Origin: Flammeovirgaceae bacterium
GTDB taxonomy: Bacteria > Bacteroidota > Bacteroidia > Cytophagales > Cyclobacteriaceae
Reading direction: 5' to 3'
NCBI GenBank assembly: GCA_021298015.1
Contig: JAJTGY010000035.1
Span: forward strand, 1-44,091
DNA: 44,091 bases
Part shown: positions 6,739 to 15,386 of the stretch, piece after piece
Layout of the letters: each line of letters starts with the position of its first letter
Numbering within the stretch: position 1 is the first letter of the stretch
Position numbers and translations under genes: made by a program
Notes under the pieces: model-generated
Seen by the model: the letters and a program-made list of their open reading frames with translations, nothing else
Told to the model about the DNA's origin: nothing
Database searches by the model: none

Positions 6739-8160
6739 TTAAAATTCTTTTTTCAGGTGGAAAAAGAAGCCTCGGGTCGATTCTCGTGTAAAGGTGTACT
6801 CTAACCGAATGACCGCATCATAGGCCAGCACCAAATCCAGGCCGCTTCCCCAACCGGCCAGAAAACGGTTTGACAGGCGTTGATTGATGTTTTCTTCTTC
6901 GTATTGGGGGTAGTTTTCCACGCGGCCAATGTCTCCGTACATCTTCCAATAAATGGCCAGCGGGAAATGACGAAACTGCTCCAACGGCATCCGCTCAAGC
7001 CGCCAGGTGCGTGAAAAGATACGCTTCTTGAGCGTAGTCTTGTTGATCAGAAATTGGCTGCCCTCCACCACATAAATCTCATACCCTCGTATGAATTGAT
7101 TGCCGTAACCGAGTGCCGCATAAAGTGAATAGGGTTGACGGGCGGGGTTACTCCAGTAGCCGGCTGTGAAATTCGACAGGTAAAAATTCTTGCCGAGGTT
7201 GAGGTAACGGCCATAGGTGAGATTGACTTCAGTTTGTTTTACACCTCTGTGGGTAGTAAAGCCGTTCTGGCCAAGAAAAGCGTAAAACCGAAACCCATTC
7301 AATGGGTATGCAAACACGTCTTGCCGATTAAAGTCGAAGGAGTAGGTCAGCGTCAGATACTGTTGTTTGGTAGCCCCGTTGGTGTAGTAGTTTGGGTTTA
7401 ATTTGGGTAAGCTATCGATGATGTCGGCATTTCGGTATCCAACACTAAACGAATGGGTTTGATAGAAATTTCTCCTATAGGAATACGTGATGGACACTGA
7501 CCTTGATACGCGAGCCGATTCATCAAGCCTCAGAAATTCGAGTTTATGGTCGTTGGTGAAATACGCGATGTTTTCTGGCTCGCTGAAACCCAGATCAAAC
7601 CGTAAGCCGTGTTTTTGCTGGCGGTCAAGATTCGGAATCCGGTAACTCAAATCAAACTCCCGCGAAAATCCAAACTGTGCTCCGATTCTCAGTGTCTCGT
7701 TTCGCCCTCGAAGATTGTATTGAAACAGTTTGATGCCATAATTGACCCGGCTGAGGTCTGCGTTATAGTTCTGAATCCATTCGTTGAAATTGCGATCCGA
7801 TAACTCGAAAACAGGCAGGGGGAAGGTGTACCAACGCTCGCTCACTTCAATCAATAAATCAATTTGACTGGGTCCGATTTCCAGTGCCCGGACTTCCACG
7901 GTGTTAAACAACCGGAGGTTGTAAATCTTATTGCGGTCGAGGGGCAAAAACGCCTTGAGTTGGTAGAACCTGAGCGTATCACCGCTTTTCATGCTCAGTT
8001 CCCGCAGGATGATGCGGTCGCGGGTGATTTTGTTACCGATAATGAGAATCCGATTAACCGTGATCAGCCGGCTGCTGTCCTCGGGCGCGGCACTGGCGTG
8101 CGTGTTATAAGCTAGGCTTCCCAGAACGAAAATCAAACTTAACCTCCACACCACGCACAA
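6739..8160 (-). CDS. Omp85/BamA-family outer-membrane protein with a single POTRA domain
   Basis: A 473-aa protein with a signal peptide (about 1-25), one POTRA domain (about 32-112: ITVNRILIIGNKITRDRIIL through IDLLIEVSERWY) and a 16-strand-type surface-antigen barrel ending in a beta-signal with terminal Phe (GFFFHLKKEF). BamA has five POTRA domains and TamA three; a single one is typical of smaller Omp85 relatives that secrete or assemble partner proteins. The start is uncertain: TTG at 8160, or GTG at 8154 or 8151. It begins 22 nt after lgt and leads two further barrel genes, so a dedicated assembly or export factor for those two is a reasonable guess but not shown. Confidence 0.88.
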   Translation of the reverse strand: MCVVWRLSLIFVLGSLAYNTHASAAPEDSSRLITVNRILIIGNKITRDRIILRELSMKSGDTLRFYQLKAFLPLDRNKIYNLRLFNTVEVRALEIGPSQIDLLIEVSERWYTFPLPVFELSDRNFNEWIQNYNADLSRVNYGIKLFQYNLRGRNETLRIGAQFGFSREFDLSYRIPNLDRQQKHGLRFDLGFSEPENIAYFTNDHKLEFLRLDESARVSRSVSITYSYRRNFYQTHSFSVGYRNADIIDSLPKLNPNYYTNGATKQQYLTLTYSFDFNRQDVFAYPLNGFRFYAFLGQNGFTTHRGVKQTEVNLTYGRYLNLGKNFYLSNFTAGYWSNPARQPYSLYAALGYGNQFIRGYEIYVVEGSQFLINKTTLKKRIFSRTWRLERMPLEQFRHFPLAIYWKMYGDIGRVENYPQYEEENINQRLSNRFLAGWGSGLDLVLAYDAVIRLEYTFTRESTRGFFFHLKKEF

Positions 8161-8182
8161 GTTTAGGTAATTGTTGAGGTTA

Positions 8183-9301
8183 TCACACTTTCTCCCCGGC
8201 TTTTGGTTTAATGCGATACGATTGCACCAAAATAATGACCCCCACGATGAATAACGGAATACTTAAAATCTGCCCCATATACAGCGGCAGGGTGTTTTCA
8301 AAGTCAACCTGGGGCTCTTTCAAAAACTCATAAGCAAATCGAAGGCCCCACAGGACGATCATGAAAATCCCAAAAATTCGTCCTTCCGGCAGATTGTTCT
8401 TGTGCCGATTCCAGATCCAGAACATCACAACAAAAAGCAGCAGGCAGCTGATTGACTCGTACAGTTGAGCCGGATGTCGGGGGATACCTTTGATATTAAT
8501 ACGCGCTATGTAGCTGCGCGACCCAATCGGATAAACATCAAAATTTAATGTCGTTGTGGGTGGTTCAATAAACTCGGAATGTCTTCCGAGTGCATTTGCC
8601 ACTCGGGTCCACACGAAATCTCGAGCGTCATCTCTTGCTACTCCTTCCTTAAATGAAACATACAGCAATAGTCGACCCTGATTTGATAGTCCAGCCGTAG
8701 TTGTGTCCCGTTTGACTAATACGGATTCGACAGGGCTTTCTTTGCCGGCTAGCCCTAAAATGTCATTCGTTAATGGTGCGGTAAAAACAACACTACCGGG
8801 ACCGGAATACGTCTTTCCGATGATCTCTGAGTTAAAGAAATTTCCAAGACGAATGAAGCAGCCGGTTAGTGCAACCAGAATAACAATGCGGTCAAGGGTT
8901 TGCAGGTAGTTTTGGCCCGGTTTCCTTTTTCGGGCATAAAGCCAAAGGGCAAACAAAATGGCAAATGCCCCACCATGACTGGCTAAACCTTGCAACCCGG
9001 TAAATCGAAACTTAGGGGTAAACTCAAACGGAAGAATAACGCCCAGGGGATTCTCCGTGAAAAGCTCGGGTTGATAGAAAATGACATGCCCCAGCCGGGC
9101 ACCCAGGATAGTCGCAATCACCATGTACAAGGTCAGGGTGTCTACGTCTTTCTCCGGTTTCCCCTCTTTTCGGAACATATAGTACAGCAATTGCTGGCTC
9201 ACCAAAAAACCAAGGGCAAACAGCAGCCCGTACCAGCGCAACGAGAACGAGCCTATCGAAAACAATTCAGGGTCACCGTTCCAGATCAAAAAGGAAATCA
9301 T
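8183..9301 (-). CDS. lgt: Prolipoprotein diacylglyceryl transferase
   Basis: Lgt moves diacylglycerol from phosphatidylglycerol to the lipobox cysteine of prolipoproteins in the inner membrane, the first step of lipoprotein maturation. The signature RLGNFFNSEIIG is at residues 151-162, with Arg151 matching the essential arginine; HGGAF is at 109-113 and RHPAQLYE at 275-282. Several hydrophobic helices are visible (about 22-42, 56-76, 110-124, 138-152, 285-297, 312-327, 345-362). At 372 aa it is longer than E. coli Lgt (291 aa). The excess sits between the signature and RHPAQLYE (about residues 172-272), on the periplasmic side, and is hydrophilic. Substrates are present in this window (lipoproteins at 41938-42684 and 43810-43929). 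Its own promoter-like sequence lies at 9327-9356. Confidence 0.96.
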   Translation of the reverse strand: MISFLIWNGDPELFSIGSFSLRWYGLLFALGFLVSQQLLYYMFRKEGKPEKDVDTLTLYMVIATILGARLGHVIFYQPELFTENPLGVILPFEFTPKFRFTGLQGLASHGGAFAILFALWLYARKRKPGQNYLQTLDRIVILVALTGCFIRLGNFFNSEIIGKTYSGPGSVVFTAPLTNDILGLAGKESPVESVLVKRDTTTAGLSNQGRLLLYVSFKEGVARDDARDFVWTRVANALGRHSEFIEPPTTTLNFDVYPIGSRSYIARINIKGIPRHPAQLYESISCLLLFVVMFWIWNRHKNNLPEGRIFGIFMIVLWGLRFAYEFLKEPQVDFENTLPLYMGQILSIPLFIVGVIILVQSYRIKPKAGEKV

Positions 9302-9326
9302 CGTTCGTACTTTATTTTAACGGCCC

Positions 9327-9356
9327 CAAAGATAGCGACTTATCCTGTTCCGGAAA
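9327..9356 (-). promoter_or_regulatory. Candidate promoter in front of lgt
   Basis: On the minus strand TATCTTTG (9327-9334, exact TAnnTTTG) lies 25 nt before the lgt ATG. A TTTC (9353-9356, one mismatch to TTTG) is 18 nt further upstream. It could start transcription of lgt and the three outer-membrane genes independently of acpP. Confidence 0.5.
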
Positions 9357-9358
9357 GG

Positions 9359-11191
9359 TCAGGAGATAAGCTCGAGTTGCTCAAGTTCCTCTTTGAATCC
9401 GGCCGACAAAATCGGAAACCGGCACCAGGTTCGGGGGTCAACATTAAGGTCATCGAGGTGAAACGAGGGAGCCAGGCGTTCGCGTTTCCACTGATTGGCT
9501 GCCCACAGTCGGAAAAATTTGCTGATGTATTTTTTCCATTCATCCGCATCGCCTGCAGTCGCCAACTGGCGGTAGACGGCCAGGGGAGATAGCCTGTCGC
9601 GAATGGCGGCTTGTTCGATTTTTACCAGAACGGAATACGGCATCAGGTCCTTTTCGTCCGTCTGCGTTCGCTCCAACGGACGTAACTCGGCCGTGGGTGT
9701 GAGGCTATTTACATAACGAAGGCCATCGTAGCCGAGTTCTTTTTCGGCCCATTTGAGCCATTGCAGTATAAAGGGTTTGTCAATTCCAGCCAGTGGAGCC
9801 AGGCTTCCACTCGTGTCGCCATCCATAGTTGCATACCCCACATCACCCTCGCTGCGGTTAGACGTGGTGAGCAAAATGGCACGTTTAACATTGGCCAACA
9901 GCCAGATGATTGGCGAGCGGGCCCGCGCCTGAATGTTCTGCAGTGCAATGTCATCCGTATCCCACGTAAGGGGCCGCCCTAAGGCATGTTGAATTTTGTG
10001 GGTGTACGAAGTCACCTCATCATCAATCGTCCAGGAGTGAAAATTTGCACCCAACGATTTCGCCAGTTGTTCAGCAGACGTGAATGTTTCCTTCGATGAG
10101 TTTCGTGTTCCCTGGTAGGCGCACGTGAACAATTGGTTTACCAGGCTTTGTTCATTGTCTGAAGTTACATTCAACTGCCGGCCTACAGGGTTCAAGCCCA
10201 GTTCGCTAACCGAATGCCGTACCATCTCTGCCACCAGCACCGCGCAGCAAGATGAATCTGCTCCTCCGCTTAAGCTGAGCACAAAGCCACCGGCCTTGCT
10301 TTTGCGTAAATAATCGAATAAGCCGAGTGCGATCGCTTTACCAAATTCGCGGTTGCGGTCTTTATCATCCAGCAACCCGGGTGTTTGGGTTTGCGCTGGG
10401 TTTGCGAAGTTTAAATCGCACGTGAGTAAGTTATAGGGCTGAAAGGACAGCCGCTTGTTGTTGGCGATGATCTTGCCTTGCTGCGCAAAGACAATATCAC
10501 CATCATAAATCATGCGGCCGGCTTCATTCCCCAGGAGATTGACAAACAGGTAGGAGCACTCAAACAGACCGGATCCCCCCGCGACCACTTCGGACTCGCG
10601 GAGTTGGCTTTTACCTAGCGCAAAGTGACTGGCGCTTGGATTCATGATCAGGTTCACTCCGCGTTGAGCCAGCCGGTACCCCGGTCGGTTATCCTTACGC
10701 CACGCGTCTTCGCAAATCTCAAAGCCAATGTGGGCATCCCCAATGTGGTAGGTGAGATCACCCACGTCAAAGGTGTGTCCATCGCGCGATACGGTTTGCA
10801 CCGCATGGGCGGGCCAGGGGTCAAACCACCGGGGTTCGTAGTGCACCCCGTCACGCGCCATATTCTGCTTCAGCGTTATGCCCAGGATACGCCCATTTTG
10901 GATGACACAAGTACCGTTGAAGGTGGTGCCATTCAACCGCAGCGGAAGCCCCACGCAGACGGCAATATTATGCGTGGCAGGCAACAAGGCGAGAAGTTGC
11001 TCCCACGCGCGCGAAGGCACCCACTCGGAAAGGAAAAGATCTTCGCAGCCATAACCGGTAATGGATAATTCCGGAAAGCAAACCAATTCGACCTGTTGGG
11101 TACGCGCAGCATCAATGGCCTGTAGAATGTTATTCAGGTTACCGCGCCAATCGAGCGGTGTTTGGTTAACAGTAGCTCCTGCAACTTTCAT
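9359..11191 (-). CDS. nadE: Glutamine-dependent NAD+ synthetase
   Basis: A 610-aa two-domain enzyme that makes NAD+ from deamido-NAD+ and ATP with ammonia from glutamine, in the cytoplasm. The N-terminal nitrilase-type glutaminase carries the triad Glu41 (CFPELSITGY), Lys108 (ITLKQN) and Cys160 (GFEICEDAW). The C-terminal synthetase domain starts near residue 285 and has the pyrophosphate-binding loop SGGADS at 308-313. Length agrees with the long, glutamine-using class. The start ATG overlaps the rnc stop by one base (TGATG), implying coupled translation. Confidence 0.96.
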   Translation of the reverse strand: MKVAGATVNQTPLDWRGNLNNILQAIDAARTQQVELVCFPELSITGYGCEDLFLSEWVPSRAWEQLLALLPATHNIAVCVGLPLRLNGTTFNGTCVIQNGRILGITLKQNMARDGVHYEPRWFDPWPAHAVQTVSRDGHTFDVGDLTYHIGDAHIGFEICEDAWRKDNRPGYRLAQRGVNLIMNPSASHFALGKSQLRESEVVAGGSGLFECSYLFVNLLGNEAGRMIYDGDIVFAQQGKIIANNKRLSFQPYNLLTCDLNFANPAQTQTPGLLDDKDRNREFGKAIALGLFDYLRKSKAGGFVLSLSGGADSSCCAVLVAEMVRHSVSELGLNPVGRQLNVTSDNEQSLVNQLFTCAYQGTRNSSKETFTSAEQLAKSLGANFHSWTIDDEVTSYTHKIQHALGRPLTWDTDDIALQNIQARARSPIIWLLANVKRAILLTTSNRSEGDVGYATMDGDTSGSLAPLAGIDKPFILQWLKWAEKELGYDGLRYVNSLTPTAELRPLERTQTDEKDLMPYSVLVKIEQAAIRDRLSPLAVYRQLATAGDADEWKKYISKFFRLWAANQWKRERLAPSFHLDDLNVDPRTWCRFPILSAGFKEELEQLELIS

Positions 11192-11913
11192 CAGATTCCC
11201 AATTGGGTACAGGTTTTCCAGGCGGCATCCTGCTCGGCTTTTTTCTTGGTTTGGCCAAAGCCGAGGCCGAAGGGTTCATCACCTAAAAAAACCTGTGCCG
11301 AGAATTCACGGTTTCGCCCCCCACTTTTCACATCCACAATCTCAAAACGCACGTCCTTGCCGTTTCGTTGCGCCCATTCAATAATCTTGCTTTTGTGGTT
11401 GTGGTTGGAGTTGACCACTACCTCCAGGTCCAGGTAGGGTTGAATCAACTTGTCGATCACAAACTTGCGGCATCGCAGGTAGCCCTTGTCCAGATAGACT
11501 GCGCCAACCAGCGCCTCTAGCGCATTACCAAGAATTGCCTGTTGCAGTTGAACATTCTTTTGATCAAACTGAACAATGGCTCCGATGCCGACCTTGCGTG
11601 CCAATTGATTAAGGGATTCCCGGTTCACAATCCGAGACCGAATTTCAGTGAGGAATCCTTCGTGCTGGAAGGGATATTTTTTAAACAGATAATCCGCCAC
11701 CGCTGCCCCAAGAATAGCATCGCCCAGGTACTCCAACCGTTCGTTGGACTCCCGATATCCAGCCCGTTCGGTGCCTTTGGAGCTGTGCAATGTTGCCAAC
11801 CGGTAAAGTTCGAGATTGCCGGGTGCGAAACCGGTAATCGTTCGTATCGCGTTGACCAGCTTGCGGTCGTTTTTTCTTCTTTCAGTTGAGCCGGATGAGA
11901 TCAGCCGCCACAC
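11191..11913 (-). CDS. rnc: Ribonuclease III
   Basis: RNase III cleaves double-stranded RNA in rRNA processing and mRNA turnover. The protein is 240 aa with a GTG start. The signature ERLEYLGDAILG (58-69) supplies Glu58, Glu61 and Asp65. The second metal-binding segment reads GNALEAL (129-135), so the position equivalent to Asp114 of E. coli is Asn130, while Glu133 (E. coli Glu117) is kept; I believe this Asn is usual in Bacteroidota. A double-stranded RNA-binding domain covers about 172-239. The gene sits 11 nt after fabF, in the acpP-fabF-rnc order conserved in many bacteria, and overlaps nadE by one base. Confidence 0.96.
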   Translation of the reverse strand: MWRLISSGSTERRKNDRKLVNAIRTITGFAPGNLELYRLATLHSSKGTERAGYRESNERLEYLGDAILGAAVADYLFKKYPFQHEGFLTEIRSRIVNRESLNQLARKVGIGAIVQFDQKNVQLQQAILGNALEALVGAVYLDKGYLRCRKFVIDKLIQPYLDLEVVVNSNHNHKSKIIEWAQRNGKDVRFEIVDVKSGGRNREFSAQVFLGDEPFGLGFGQTKKKAEQDAAWKTCTQLGI

Positions 11914-11924
11914 AAATCTGTGCT

Positions 11925-13175
11925 TTAGCCTAATTTTTTGAAGATGATCGAGGCATTATGGCCTCCAAAGCCAAACGTATTGCTCAACGCCACGTTCACG
12001 GTGCGTTGTTGGGCCTGGTTGAAGGTGAGATTAAGCTTGGAATCCAGATCAGGATCGTCTGTAAAGTGATTGATCGTAGGAGGGACTACACTCTCGTTGA
12101 TGGCCATCAGGCAGGCCAGCGCCTCAATCGCCCCGGCAGCCCCCAGCAGGTGGCCGGTCATGGATTTGGTTGAACTGATATTTATGCGGTAAGCGTGGTC
12201 ACCAAACACTTTTTGTATTGCTCGTATTTCGCCAATATCACCCAGCGGAGTTGACGTTCCATGGGTGTTGATGTAATCGACCTCACCAGCGTTGATGCCT
12301 GCATCTTGCAGTGCATGTTCCATCACCTTGATGATGCCGGCTCCGTCCGGGTGCGGTGCTGTAATGTGATAAGCATCGGCCGAAAGTCCCCCACCCAATA
12401 CTTCGGCATAAATCTTTGCGCCACGCTTTTTGGCGTGCTCGTATTCTTCCAATATCAGCGCCCCGGCACCTTCACCCAGCACAAATCCATCCCGATCTTT
12501 GTCATACGGCCGAGATGCCGTTTCGGGCGAATCGTTTCGCTCGGAAAGAGCCTTCATGGCGTTGAAGCCACCGATCCCGGCAATGCATACAGCGGCTTCC
12601 GATCCTCCGGAGACAATAACATCAGCCTTGCCAAGCTTAAGGTAGGTGAACGCATCGTAAATCGCGTTGGTAGATGATGCACAAGCCGATACGGTCACGA
12701 AATTCGGCCCGCGAAATCCGTACTTGATGGAAATATGACCGGCACTGAGGTCCGGAATCATTTTCGGAATGAAGAAGGGATTGAAGCGCGGGGTACCATC
12801 TCCTGCCGCGAACGAACGAACTTCCTCCTGAAAAGTAAGCAACCCTCCGATCCCCGATCCCCAGATCACGCCAATGCGGTCAGGGTTCATATCGGCAACC
12901 GGAAGGTTGGCATCGGCAATAGCTTCATCGGCTACTACCATCGCGTATTGAGCAAAGGGGTCTAGCTTACGAGCCTCTTTGCGATCCATGAAGTTGCCGA
13001 CATCAAAGTTATTTACTTCACAGGCAAATTTGGTCCTGAATTTTGACGTATCGAACTTTGTAATAGGAGCAGCACCGCTTGTGCCTTTCTTGAGGTTTTC
13101 CCAATACTCGCGTAGCGTGTTACCGATTGGAGTCAGCGCACCGGCTCCTGTAATTACAACTCGTTTAAACGTCAT
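11925..13175 (-). CDS. fabF: Beta-ketoacyl-ACP synthase II
   Basis: FabF condenses malonyl-ACP with the growing acyl chain in fatty acid elongation. The start at 13175 (MTFKRVVITG) is chosen because it matches the family and leaves 19 nt after acpP; an upstream alternative start would run into acpP. The 416-aa product has the Cys-His-His triad: Cys165 (VSACASS), His305 (THGTSTPLGD) and His342 (TGHLLGAAG), and ends GFGGHNASIIFKK as expected. It is part of the acpP-fabF-rnc unit. Confidence 0.97.
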   Translation of the reverse strand: MTFKRVVITGAGALTPIGNTLREYWENLKKGTSGAAPITKFDTSKFRTKFACEVNNFDVGNFMDRKEARKLDPFAQYAMVVADEAIADANLPVADMNPDRIGVIWGSGIGGLLTFQEEVRSFAAGDGTPRFNPFFIPKMIPDLSAGHISIKYGFRGPNFVTVSACASSTNAIYDAFTYLKLGKADVIVSGGSEAAVCIAGIGGFNAMKALSERNDSPETASRPYDKDRDGFVLGEGAGALILEEYEHAKKRGAKIYAEVLGGGLSADAYHITAPHPDGAGIIKVMEHALQDAGINAGEVDYINTHGTSTPLGDIGEIRAIQKVFGDHAYRINISSTKSMTGHLLGAAGAIEALACLMAINESVVPPTINHFTDDPDLDSKLNLTFNQAQQRTVNVALSNTFGFGGHNASIIFKKLG

Positions 13176-13194
13176 ATTTCGGAAAGCCGAGGAA

Positions 13195-13434
13195 TTACTT
13201 CTTCGCGTTCTCCTCGAGGTAGGCAATCGCCTGACCTACCGTAGCAATATTTTCAGCCTGATCGTCAGGGATCGAGATGTTGAATTCTTTTTCAAACTCC
13301 ATGATAAGCTCTACCGTATCCAGGGAGTCAGCACCCAAGTCGTTGGTAAAGGAGGCCTCAGGAGTTACTTCGGATTCCTCTACACCAAGCTTATCAATAA
13401 TGATTTGCTTTACTTTTTGTGCGATTTCTGACAT
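13195..13434 (-). CDS. acpP: Acyl carrier protein
   Basis: A 79-aa acidic carrier of fatty acyl intermediates. The phosphopantetheine attachment site is Ser37 in [12 protein letters not shown]. It is the first gene of the acpP-fabF-rnc-nadE unit and has a good promoter-like sequence 34-65 nt upstream, giving a leader of about 27 nt. Confidence 0.98.
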   Translation of the reverse strand: MSEIAQKVKQIIIDKLGVEESEVTPEASFTNDLGADSLDTVELIMEFEKEFNISIPDDQAENIATVGQAIAYLEENAKK

Positions 13435-13467
13435 GTTTTTAGTATTTAAGGTATTTAAAAATCACTG

Positions 13468-13499
13468 CAAAGTAATAGATTTAGGGGGATATTGTCAAA
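13468..13499 (-). promoter_or_regulatory. Promoter of the acpP-fabF-rnc-nadE unit
   Basis: On the minus strand TTTG (13496-13499), a 20-nt spacer and TTACTTTG (13468-13475, one mismatch to TAnnTTTG) are followed by C, as in strong Bacteroidota promoters. The intergenic space is shared with the divergent IPExxxVDY gene, for which no comparable plus-strand element is seen. Confidence 0.6.
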
Positions 13500-13531
13500 C
13501 CGACACATTTATTCGAACCTTGGCCTGAGCC

Positions 13532-13954
13532 ATGAAAAAAAGTAAGCTTGCCATCGATTACGAGTATGACTTCGAACTCACCGGCTTAACATGCCCGATG
13601 AAGGGGTATAAGCTGGCCTGGGAAGTTAATCGTGCGCTTCGTATCAAGTTGGCTAAACAGAAAGATGTGGTTGTACAGTTCCGCAAGGATCAGGCGTTTT
13701 CATTCGCCCACTATGATTTTACCTCCACCGTAAACCGGGTTAAGCTGTTTCGCAATAAACCCAATGAGGCTGAGGGCCAACGCCACTTTTTGGCTTCGGA
13801 ATTCCCTCATTTTGATTACATCCTGCTTACGCGCGGGGAAGAATCACTGCGAAGCAATCGATTGCAGGAAGTCTTGCGCGATATTCCTTCAATCCAATTG
13901 ACCTCTTTTATACCTTTGGCGGCCTTAAAATCAAAGGAGTACTTCATTTTTTAG
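13532..13954 (+). CDS. IPExxxVDY family protein
   Basis: A 140-aa protein of a Bacteroidota-specific family of unknown function. The N-terminal block YDFELTGLTCPMKGYKLAWE and the pattern LRIKLAKQKDV are its recognisable parts. No signal peptide or membrane segment is present, so it is probably cytoplasmic. The gene lies back to back with acpP and three bases before pyk, so it is very likely co-transcribed with pyruvate kinase. No biochemical role is known to me. Confidence 0.85.
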   Translation: MKKSKLAIDYEYDFELTGLTCPMKGYKLAWEVNRALRIKLAKQKDVVVQFRKDQAFSFAHYDFTSTVNRVKLFRNKPNEAEGQRHFLASEFPHFDYILLTRGEESLRSNRLQEVLRDIPSIQLTSFIPLAALKSKEYFIF

Positions 13955-13957
13955 TTC

Positions 13958-15385
13958 ATGGAACGAATCTCATATAACCGCACCAAAATTGTGGCTACGG
14001 TGGGCCCTGCCTCCAATAGCAAAGAAATGCTGCGTGCTCTCATTAAAGAGGGTGTCGATATTTTTCGTTTGAATTTTTCCCATGGCAAGCATGAAGATCA
14101 TCAAAAGGTGATTGACTTTGTGCGCGAGTTGAATCACGAAATGGGCACCAACATTGCGCTTTTGCAGGACTTGCAAGGCCCTAAGATTCGGGTGAATGAC
14201 GTTGAGGAGGGAACAGAACTCGTGCCCGGGCAAGAGCTGATCATTACCACGCGGCAGCTGGTGGGCAATCGCGAAATCGTGAGCACCTCGTATGCCAACC
14301 TGCCGAAAGATGTAAAGCGCAGCGACATGGTGTTGATCGATGATGGAAAAATCGAACTGAAAGTAAAAGAGGTGCGCGATACGGACGTGGTGTGCCAGGT
14401 CATATATGGCGGCCCGCTGAAGTCGCGCAAGGGCATTAACCTGCCACAAACAAAAGTTACGGCACCCTCCTTAACGGAAAAAGACCTTCACGATCTCACC
14501 TTCGGTTTAAAAAATCACATCGACTGGATTGCGCTGTCTTTTGTTCGCAAAGGCACTGATATTGAAATTCTCCGCGACATCATCAACCGCGCTCAAAGTG
14601 CCAGCCGCATTGTGGCCAAGATTGAAAAACCCGAAGCACTCGAAAACATTGATGCGATATTAGCGGCTACTGATGCGGTAATGGTGGCCCGGGGCGACTT
14701 GGGCGTTGAAATATGGCTCGAGGAAGTGCCGATGATGCAGAAGATGATCGTGGAGAAGTGTAACAAGCTGGCCAAGCCCGTTATCGTGGCCACCCAGATG
14801 ATGGAGAGCATGATCGAAAATCCGCGCCCAACACGAGCTGAAACCAACGATGTGGCCAATGCGGTGATGGATGGTGCCGATGCCCTCATGCTTTCGGCCG
14901 AGACAGCCGCGGGCAAATACCCCATTGAAGTCATTCGCAGCATGGTGCGAACGATCACCTCAATTGAAAAACAGGCCAAAATTTATTATCGGTACCAGGA
15001 GGTCAAACCCGATTCCCCCAGCTACTTCACCGACAGTTTGATCCTGACCGCCTGCAAGCTGGCCCAGGAGATTAAAGCCAAAGCCATTGTGGGGATGACC
15101 CAATTAGGCTACAGTGCCTTCAAAGCGGCTTCGCACCGGCCAAACGCCAACATTTTTGCATTCACCAGCAACGAAAAGATCATTAACACCATGAACCTGG
15201 TGTGGGCGACCAAAGCTTACCACTACGATAAAGCATCCTCTACCGATGAGACCATTTCGGATGTTGAGCACATGCTGAAGCGGGATGGTCATGTGAAACC
15301 CGGTGACCTCATCATCATTTTGGCGAGCATGCCGATTCAGGAACGCGGCCGCTCCAACATGATTAAGGTGCACGAAATCCGTTGA
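13958..15385 (+). CDS. pyk: Pyruvate kinase
   Basis: A 475-aa glycolytic enzyme making pyruvate and ATP from phosphoenolpyruvate and ADP. Visible active-site parts are RLNFSHG (37-43), KIEKPE (221-226, with the catalytic lysine) and MVARGDLGVE (242-251). The allosteric C-terminal domain follows and ends at 475, the usual length. It starts three bases after the IPExxxVDY gene. Its stop is only one base from the stop of the convergent rqcH gene, leaving no room for a private terminator. Confidence 0.97.
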   Translation: MERISYNRTKIVATVGPASNSKEMLRALIKEGVDIFRLNFSHGKHEDHQKVIDFVRELNHEMGTNIALLQDLQGPKIRVNDVEEGTELVPGQELIITTRQLVGNREIVSTSYANLPKDVKRSDMVLIDDGKIELKVKEVRDTDVVCQVIYGGPLKSRKGINLPQTKVTAPSLTEKDLHDLTFGLKNHIDWIALSFVRKGTDIEILRDIINRAQSASRIVAKIEKPEALENIDAILAATDAVMVARGDLGVEIWLEEVPMMQKMIVEKCNKLAKPVIVATQMMESMIENPRPTRAETNDVANAVMDGADALMLSAETAAGKYPIEVIRSMVRTITSIEKQAKIYYRYQEVKPDSPSYFTDSLILTACKLAQEIKAKAIVGMTQLGYSAFKAASHRPNANIFAFTSNEKIINTMNLVWATKAYHYDKASSTDETISDVEHMLKRDGHVKPGDLIIILASMPIQERGRSNMIKVHEIR

Positions 15386-15386
15386 T

